A stretch of 64,000 nucleotides of DNA from Gottschalkiaceae bacterium SANA (GTDB taxonomy: Bacteria > Bacillota > Clostridia > Tissierellales > GPF-1): contig AP028876.1 of the NCBI GenBank assembly GCA_036323355.1, forward strand, positions 1,736,001 to 1,800,000. The letters are read 5' to 3'. A program made the position numbers and the translations under genes. Positions within the stretch are counted from its first letter, which is position 1. Each line of letters starts with the position of its first letter. The notes under the pieces were generated by a model. The model searched no databases, was not told the origin of the DNA, and saw only the letters and a program-made list of their open reading frames with translations. Below are positions 58,868 through 64,000 of the stretch, one piece after another.

Positions 58868-61168
58868 ATGAAAAAAGAAAATGAAATGATTGAATTATTG
58901 GCACCCGCCGGGACGCCTGATGCTTTTTACGCAGCGATTCGTTATGGTGCAAACGCCGTTTATCTAGGTGTGGAAAGCTTTAATGCACGAATGGGTGCTG
59001 AAAATATTCTTTTGGCTGACTTGCCGGATTACGTTGAATTCGCACACCTTAGAAATGTAAAGGTATATGTAGCCATCAATACCTTAATTCGGGATAACGA
59101 GTGGCCGCTTTTGGAAGAAACGATGGAAAAAATCGTGGATTCAGGTTCTGATGCTGTAATCCTTCAGGATCTTGGTGTTTTGACCTATATGCAAGAAGCT
59201 TATCCATCTTTTGAATGTCATGCAAGTACACAATTCTCTATCTATAATGAAGCGGGTGTCAGAAAAGCGAAGGAACTTGGCTTTTCACGCGTGGTTATGG
59301 CCAGAGAAACCTCCATTGATGAAATTGAAAAATGCGCAAAGATCGAAGGTATAGAGCTTGAAGTATTTGTTCATGGTGCTCTTTGTGTCTCGGCTTCTGG
59401 ACAATGCTTGCTTAGTTCTTCTAGGGGGGGACGAAGTGGAAATCGCGGTCGGTGTGCGCAACCATGCAGACTGAATTATCAAAGCCAAGAAGCACATGGA
59501 CTTGAAGCACCGTGGCTGAGTCTAAAGGATCTCTGCGGAATCGAAGAAATTGAACGATTGATTCAATGTGGCGTCCATTCTTTAAAAATTGAAGGTCGAA
59601 GCAAACGCCCGGCTTATGTTGCAGGAGTGGTCCGTTCCTACCGCCAAGCAATTGATGGAAAACAGGAGCTTTTGCCTGTTCGAATAGAAGAAATGAAATC
59701 TTTGTATTACCGTGGATTTACAAAGGGACTCTTAAACAATGCATCGATCAAAGAGATTGGCAGTCAAGGCCAACCCAATCATCAGGGAATATCGGTTGGA
59801 CATGTTAAACGATATTCCAATGGAAAAGCCTTAATTGAATCAAAACATACTTTTGTATCGGGTGATGGCATTCGATATCAAGACCGTGAGGGAGAGTGGG
59901 TTGGTCAAAATATATCGTGGAGCGAATCCATGGGCGAGACATTAACCTTGATTCGTTTTCAAGCCAAACCGCGTATTAGCGGAGAAGTTTTCTTAACAAA
60001 AAATCATGCACTCGAGAAGTTCTTGGATTGGAATCAAAACAAGATAGAACCTTGGCTCGGGATTGATGGACAATTAGTTGTTGAAATAGGTAAAAAACTT
60101 CAATTAGTTGTGATTTGTGAAGGGAAATCATGGACGTTTGAAAGTGAAGACGCAATTGAAGCAGCTCGCTCTCGAGGAAGTAACAAAGAAGAGATCAAAA
60201 AACAATTGAATAAAATGGGGGGGACTCCGTTTTATTGGAACGTCTTGGATATTACACTTGCAGAATTGGCCTATGTGCCAGCTCGTTTGGTTAATGAATT
60301 GAGACGAAGAATGACCGAAAAAGTATGGAACGAACGTCTGATGAAAGATGATTCGAATGTTCGGGTAAGCTTGCCAGATTCCAAGGGGAATCCAGCTGTG
60401 AATACGATGAAGTATACAGCAGCTATTTATGGCGCAAAGATTGGCCAACAAATCAATCCTAAGTTTTATGATCAAATTTGGATTTTACCAGAACTCGAGA
60501 CTGAAGCCTGGGTTGCAAAAGCACGCGAAATGGGCGTAGCTGTTGGATGGACAAGCCTCTATGGACAAATTATGCCGGAAACAAGTCAAAACATTGAGCA
60601 AAACGATTGGAATCAAACTCATTTAGGGTTTCAATCTTCTGGGATCAGTCTATTTCCCATGAACCAGTGGAGTATTTATCGTCTTCAGAACCTAGGGTTA
60701 GAAACCATTCATCTATCACCAGAATTATCCGTTGATCAAATTCGTACCCTTTCAAAAGGGATTGAAGGCGATTTTGAAGTGATGGGGTATGGACGGATTC
60801 CTTTGATGTCTATGCGTCACTGTCCTATGAAATCGATGGGAATTTGTACAGGTAATCTATGTGAGTCTTGTAGCCGAGTCTATCACCTTAAAGATAAGGA
60901 AGAACGATCGTATCCGGTTGCGCGAATGGGGGAGTTTTCTTATCTGCTGTCCCATGAACCCATTTCAAATCTTGCCTTTTTGTCTGAATTAAAGCGGGCG
61001 GGTATTCGAAATCTACGTTTCCAATTCTGGGACGAAAGCGATCCTGTCAAGACTTTGGAAAAATGGGTAGAAAAAAGCAATGTTGCGGATAGAGAAGAAC
61101 TGAACAAATGGCTAGACCGTCAAGATCTTCCAGGTGATCAATCCATGATTAAATGGGGGGTGAAATAA
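58868..61168 (+). CDS. U32-family peptidase / RlhA-like protein
   Basis: The 766-residue protein has an N-terminal U32 domain with LLAPAGTPDAFYAAIRYGANAVYLG, the acidic block EVFVHGALC and the Cys-rich signature GGRSGNRGRCAQPCRLNY. A middle DUF3656-like region and a C-terminal Cys cluster (HCPMKS, CTGNLCESC) follow. Relatives include secreted collagenase-like U32 enzymes and RlhA, which hydroxylates 23S rRNA. The Cys clusters favour an iron-sulfur, RlhA-like enzyme. The ATG at 58868 has GGGAG 5 bases upstream. The start overlaps no gene, and mutS2 overlaps its stop by one base. Confidence 0.85.
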   Translation: MKKENEMIELLAPAGTPDAFYAAIRYGANAVYLGVESFNARMGAENILLADLPDYVEFAHLRNVKVYVAINTLIRDNEWPLLEETMEKIVDSGSDAVILQDLGVLTYMQEAYPSFECHASTQFSIYNEAGVRKAKELGFSRVVMARETSIDEIEKCAKIEGIELEVFVHGALCVSASGQCLLSSSRGGRSGNRGRCAQPCRLNYQSQEAHGLEAPWLSLKDLCGIEEIERLIQCGVHSLKIEGRSKRPAYVAGVVRSYRQAIDGKQELLPVRIEEMKSLYYRGFTKGLLNNASIKEIGSQGQPNHQGISVGHVKRYSNGKALIESKHTFVSGDGIRYQDREGEWVGQNISWSESMGETLTLIRFQAKPRISGEVFLTKNHALEKFLDWNQNKIEPWLGIDGQLVVEIGKKLQLVVICEGKSWTFESEDAIEAARSRGSNKEEIKKQLNKMGGTPFYWNVLDITLAELAYVPARLVNELRRRMTEKVWNERLMKDDSNVRVSLPDSKGNPAVNTMKYTAAIYGAKIGQQINPKFYDQIWILPELETEAWVAKAREMGVAVGWTSLYGQIMPETSQNIEQNDWNQTHLGFQSSGISLFPMNQWSIYRLQNLGLETIHLSPELSVDQIRTLSKGIEGDFEVMGYGRIPLMSMRHCPMKSMGICTGNLCESCSRVYHLKDKEERSYPVARMGEFSYLLSHEPISNLAFLSELKRAGIRNLRFQFWDESDPVKTLEKWVEKSNVADREELNKWLDRQDLPGDQSMIKWGVK

Positions 61169-63513
61169 TGAATCAAAAGGCGATTCAACGCCTTGAGCTC
61201 GATAAAGTACTTGCAACGATTGAATTGAAATGTGCCCATGACATGGGACGTCAACGTGTGAGAAAGCTTCACCCTAAAAGCAGTATTGCCCAGGTGAAGC
61301 AAGCTCTCAATGAATCAGAGTCTGCTATGTCTCGTATTTTGAGAAAGGGCTATGCGCCTCTACGAGGATATGGAGATATTGTGGGAATTGCTTCTCATGC
61401 GGAAAAGGGTGGCATATTACATCCTGGGGACTTATTAAGTGTGGCGAGAAATCTTCGTGTGGCACGAGATTTGAAAAGCTACGGAGATGACATAACATCT
61501 CCCTTAAGCGACTATTTTGAAAATATTGACACCCATACGCGTCTTGCGTCTGAGATTGATGCAGCGATCATCAGTGAAGAAGAAATTGCCGATGAGGCTA
61601 GTCCGGCTTTGAAGCAAATTCGGCGCAATATCAGAGTGAAACGTGATTCGATTCGCCAGCGATTGAATGTGATTCTTACGAGGAAGTCAAATGATAAAAT
61701 TTTTCAGGAGCATTTGATCACCCTGAGAAATGATCGTTTTGTCATTCCAGTGAAAGCGGAATATCGTGGCAAGTTTCAAGGCATTATTCATGATCAATCT
61801 TCCAGCGGAGCAACAATCTTTGTCGAGCCTATGGAGATTGTTGAAATTAATAATGAAATCCGATCATTGGAAATGGAAGAACGCAAAGAAATCGAACGCA
61901 TTCTACGTGCTTTCAGTATGAAGGTGCAGGAAATTTCTCCATTAATGCGCAATAATCAATTGCAATTCATCCAACTGGATTTGATCTTTTCCATTGCTTC
62001 TTATGGCTTGGATATGAGAGCAACAAAACCAATAATCAAAGATGAGCCATGTCTCAACTTGAAAAAAGCAAGACACCCCATGCTTCCGAGTGTGGATGTT
62101 GTACCAGTTGATGTTGCTTTCGGCATGCCCAAACCGATGATCTTGATTACTGGACCCAACACGGGAGGTAAGACTGTTACCTTAAAGACCATTGGTTTGT
62201 TGGTTTTGATGTCCCTTTGCGGAATTCCAATTCCTGTTGAAGAAGAGAGTCAAGTTCCCTTTTTAGAAGAACTGTATGTGGATTTGGGTGATGAACAAAG
62301 CATCGAACAGAATTTGAGTACATTTTCGTCCCATATGGTCAATATCGTTCAGATTATGAAAAACCTTCAAGCCAAGAGCATGGTCTTGTTAGATGAGCTC
62401 GGTGCTGGTACCGATCCTATGGAAGGGGCGGCCTTGGCAAGATCGATTTTATCCTTTTTATTGGAGAAACAAGTTCTTTGCGCTTGCACCACCCACTACA
62501 GTGAATTAAAGGAATATGCGCTTTCTACGGAAGGTATCATCAATGCTTCTATGGAGTTTGATGTAGACACTCTTTCACCGACTTATCGTTTGATTATGGG
62601 GATTCCGGGTAAATCAAATGCTTTTGAAATCGCTAGAAAGCTTGGTCTCAGCGATGCTGTGATCGAAAAAGCGAAAGGTTTGATGGATCATTCAAATGTT
62701 GAATTTGAAGAGATATTAACTGATTTGCAAAAGGAACGAAAAATTGCCGAAAAAGAAAGCGAACGTCAACGGGATCTGCGCATTCAAATGGAGCGCCAGC
62801 AAAAAGAATTAGAAAAAGAAAAGCAAAAGCTTCACGCCATTCGTGAAAAGGAAAACAAAAAAGCCAGACAAGAGGCAAAGCGACTTCTGCAACAGGCAAA
62901 ACGCACAGCAGAAGAATTGCTGGACCAAGCAAGACAGCAACGTGATGGTTGGAAGGATTCTGATCATTTTGCCGGACAAGCCATTGAAAGAAAATTTGAA
63001 GAGCAATTAGAAGCCCTGAAAGGGGAAGAAGACCGCATCGTTCTTAGAAAATCACATAATCCGGTTAAGGAACTGAAGGTGGACGATCAAGTTCGCATAC
63101 CATCTCTGGGACAAACTGGCGTTGTACTAGAGATTAATGAAAAAGAACGCTATGTCTTGGTCCAGGTTGGTGCCATGAAAATGAAACTGAAGAAGAAAAA
63201 CTTGGAACCGGTTAAACAGCAGCATGAACCAATTCAATCAACGCAAGTTAAACCTATGATTATGAGGCAAGTGAGATCCACTTTGGATCTTCGCGGCTTA
63301 AACTGGGAAGATGCTATGGAAGCACTTGACAAGTATGTGGATGATGCATTATTGTCCAATTTAGCTATGGTCACAATTATTCACGGTTTGGGTAGTGGGG
63401 TTTTAATGCGAGGGGTGCGAGAATGGTTGAGTACTCATCCCCATATCAAGAAATATCGCCGAGGAGAGATGGGTGAAGGTGGAAATGGCGTAACCATTGC
63501 AGAATTCCGCTAA
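61168..63513 (+). CDS. mutS2: Endonuclease MutS2 with Smr domain
   Basis: The 781-residue protein has a MutS-like ATPase with Walker A TGPNTGGKTVT near residue 328 and Walker B MVLLDELGAGTDP. A charged coiled coil, a KOW-like segment and a C-terminal Smr domain with LDLRGLNWEDAM and IIHGLGSGVL follow. It suppresses homologous recombination and, in Bacillus, also acts in rescue of collided ribosomes. GGGGGG lies upstream of the ATG, which shares one base with the previous stop. Confidence 0.95.
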   Translation: MNQKAIQRLELDKVLATIELKCAHDMGRQRVRKLHPKSSIAQVKQALNESESAMSRILRKGYAPLRGYGDIVGIASHAEKGGILHPGDLLSVARNLRVARDLKSYGDDITSPLSDYFENIDTHTRLASEIDAAIISEEEIADEASPALKQIRRNIRVKRDSIRQRLNVILTRKSNDKIFQEHLITLRNDRFVIPVKAEYRGKFQGIIHDQSSSGATIFVEPMEIVEINNEIRSLEMEERKEIERILRAFSMKVQEISPLMRNNQLQFIQLDLIFSIASYGLDMRATKPIIKDEPCLNLKKARHPMLPSVDVVPVDVAFGMPKPMILITGPNTGGKTVTLKTIGLLVLMSLCGIPIPVEEESQVPFLEELYVDLGDEQSIEQNLSTFSSHMVNIVQIMKNLQAKSMVLLDELGAGTDPMEGAALARSILSFLLEKQVLCACTTHYSELKEYALSTEGIINASMEFDVDTLSPTYRLIMGIPGKSNAFEIARKLGLSDAVIEKAKGLMDHSNVEFEEILTDLQKERKIAEKESERQRDLRIQMERQQKELEKEKQKLHAIREKENKKARQEAKRLLQQAKRTAEELLDQARQQRDGWKDSDHFAGQAIERKFEEQLEALKGEEDRIVLRKSHNPVKELKVDDQVRIPSLGQTGVVLEINEKERYVLVQVGAMKMKLKKKNLEPVKQQHEPIQSTQVKPMIMRQVRSTLDLRGLNWEDAMEALDKYVDDALLSNLAMVTIIHGLGSGVLMRGVREWLSTHPHIKKYRRGEMGEGGNGVTIAEFR

Positions 63514-63559
63514 CTCTTGCAAATTTAATAAACACATGATATAATCAAAAAAAATTCAA

Positions 63560-63772
63560 ATGAATTGTTGATGAGAAAAGTAGGGATTCTGGGAACAAAA
63601 GCGAGTAGAGGATGGTGTGAGCTCTATGGGGAACAGATCTTGAAACGAGCCTCGGAGATGGAGCCTAAGCTCCCGGTGTGAACCGTTATCTAATAAAGCG
63701 GGGAGAAATCCCAACTAGAGTGGTACCACGGCGAAGTCGTCTCTAATTAGGAGACGAGCTTCGCTTTTTTTA
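63560..63772 (+). promoter_or_regulatory. T-box leader of argS with terminator
   Basis: The leader begins with a GATGAGAAAAGTA stem I start and has the T-box core AGTGGTACCACGG (63719-63731). Its terminator is a GCGAAG-TCGTCTC stem paired with GAGACGA-G-CTTCGC, with seven T. The specifier CGA (63646-63648), an arginine codon, sits in GAAA-CGA-GCCTCGGAG. It is the third T-box in the window. Confidence 0.9.
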
Positions 63773-63785
63773 TTGCAGAGGAATA

Positions 63786-63877
63786 ATCTTCCTTCCATGT
63801 TTAGCGGAAGAGAGCAATCCGCTAAAGTTTTGTGCAAGGAAGATGGTCAGTCGAGAACCAGGTTCGAGCCTGGATTC
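63786..63877 (+). promoter_or_regulatory. Structured 5' UTR between the T-box terminator and argS
   Basis: ATCTTCCTT (63786-63794) pairs with AAGGAAGAT (63836-63844), enclosing a perfect TTAGCGGA/TCCGCTAA hairpin (63801-63825). A third hairpin, CCAGG/CCTGG (63858-63873), extends by three more pairs with a bulge. None has a T tract. The role is unknown. Confidence 0.5.
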
Positions 63878-63883
63878 ATATAG
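63797..63883 (+). other. Possible 28-codon upstream ORF before argS
   Basis: ATG at 63797 to TAG at 63881-63883 encodes 28 residues with three AGA/AGG arginine codons (positions 5, 20, 22). It lies inside the hairpins noted above and ends 4 bases before the argS ribosome binding site. No good ribosome binding site precedes it (AGGA at 63778 is about 15 bases away), so it is only a candidate leader peptide. Confidence 0.3.
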
Positions 63884-63899
63884 ATACAGGAGGAAAAAA

Positions 63900-64000
63900 A
63901 TGGATTATAAAGTAGAAGTTGCCAAACAATTATCAAAGAAAATTGATTTTTTATCAGTAGAGGAAATTGAAGCGATTCTGGAAGTGCCCAAAGATCGGGA
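63900..64000 (+). CDS. argS: Arginine--tRNA ligase, N-terminal fragment cut by the window edge
   Basis: The visible 33 codons encode MDYKVEVAKQLSKKIDFLSV and a following VEEIEAILEVPKD segment, which match the N-terminal domain of arginyl-tRNA synthetases. AGGAGG at 63888-63893 lies 6 bases before the ATG. The arginine-specific T-box leader upstream supports the call. The rest lies outside the window. Confidence 0.85.
   Translation, partial: MDYKVEVAKQLSKKIDFLSVEEIEAILEVPKDR

Noticed and set aside
63855-63877. A tRNA-like T-arm (GGTTCGAGCC) in the argS 5' UTR
   Set aside because: The stem closes on a 6-base loop, there is no acceptor, D- or anticodon arm around it, and it is within the argS leader. 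It is not a tRNA.
1-64000. Mobile elements, prophage, CRISPR arrays, defence islands and rRNA
   Set aside because: I found no transposase, integrase, phage structural genes, regularly spaced repeats, restriction or other defence genes, or rRNA sequence.

Overview
The window looks like one contiguous stretch of chromosome from a low-GC, Gram-positive anaerobe of the Bacillota, most likely class Clostridia. The evidence is the strong AGGAGG ribosome binding sites, many 4-bp ATGA or TTGA gene overlaps, three T-box leaders, an S-box leader, a cobalamin riboswitch, an infC-rpmI-rplT operon with a structured leader, a glnA gene paired with an ANTAR-type regulator, a SpoVB-like flippase, TrkH/TrkA-type potassium uptake, and lipoproteins with Gram-positive lipoboxes. 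I cannot name the genus from sequence alone. I saw no insertion sequence, prophage, CRISPR array or rRNA.

Layout. 1-1593: ATPase and permease of a zinc/manganese-type ABC importer. 1594-3691: glnA behind a leader that can fold as an ANTAR-responsive antiterminator, followed by an ANTAR response regulator. 3735-8377: an ABC exporter, a convergent Cys-rich small protein, a PAP2 phosphatase with a lipid-II-flippase-like protein, a small membrane protein and a YbjQ-family protein. 8421-12577: a divergent FolD paralogue, a P1-family peptidase, a GntR/UTRA regulator and an FGGY sugar kinase. 12698-22231: a long co-directional run, galU-truA-yhaO-yhaN-like genes, a metallophosphoesterase, a CYTH protein, tldD-tldE, a membrane protein and ndk. 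22271-24740 (minus): metNIQ under an S-box. 25059-33778: a cobalamin-riboswitch operon for corrinoid uptake and lower-ligand assembly (cobQ, cbiB, cobD-type decarboxylase, BtuFCD-like transporter, cobU, cobS, an AIR-synthase-like protein). 33775-36133: an LspA-like gene whose start lies inside a terminator hairpin, a YitT protein, and an SDR-type threonine dehydrogenase. 36170-43370: T-box-valS, a DUF4364 protein, a polysaccharide deacetylase lipoprotein, a 52-residue membrane protein, hpt, a methyltransferase and Hsp33. 43463-43698: tRNA-Phe, tRNA-Gly and tRNA-Cys. 43808-50384: a YesM/YesN-type two-component system divergent from two flavinylated, surface-anchored fumarate-reductase-like lipoproteins. 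50489-64000: infC-rpmI-rplT, TrkH/TrkA, an rRNA methyltransferase, T-box-pheST, zapA, a U32 peptidase, mutS2 and T-box-argS (cut by the window edge).

The most distinctive parts are the flavinylated reductase pair with its own sensor system, the glnA/ANTAR antitermination module, the B12 operon with an AIR-synthase-like candidate alpha-ribazole kinase and a non-lipoprotein BtuF, and several unusual RNA arrangements. These RNA cases are an ATC start for infC, a terminator spanning the lspA-like start codon, and an upstream ORF plus hairpins between the argS T-box and argS. The coding regions are otherwise mostly conserved housekeeping genes in compact operons.
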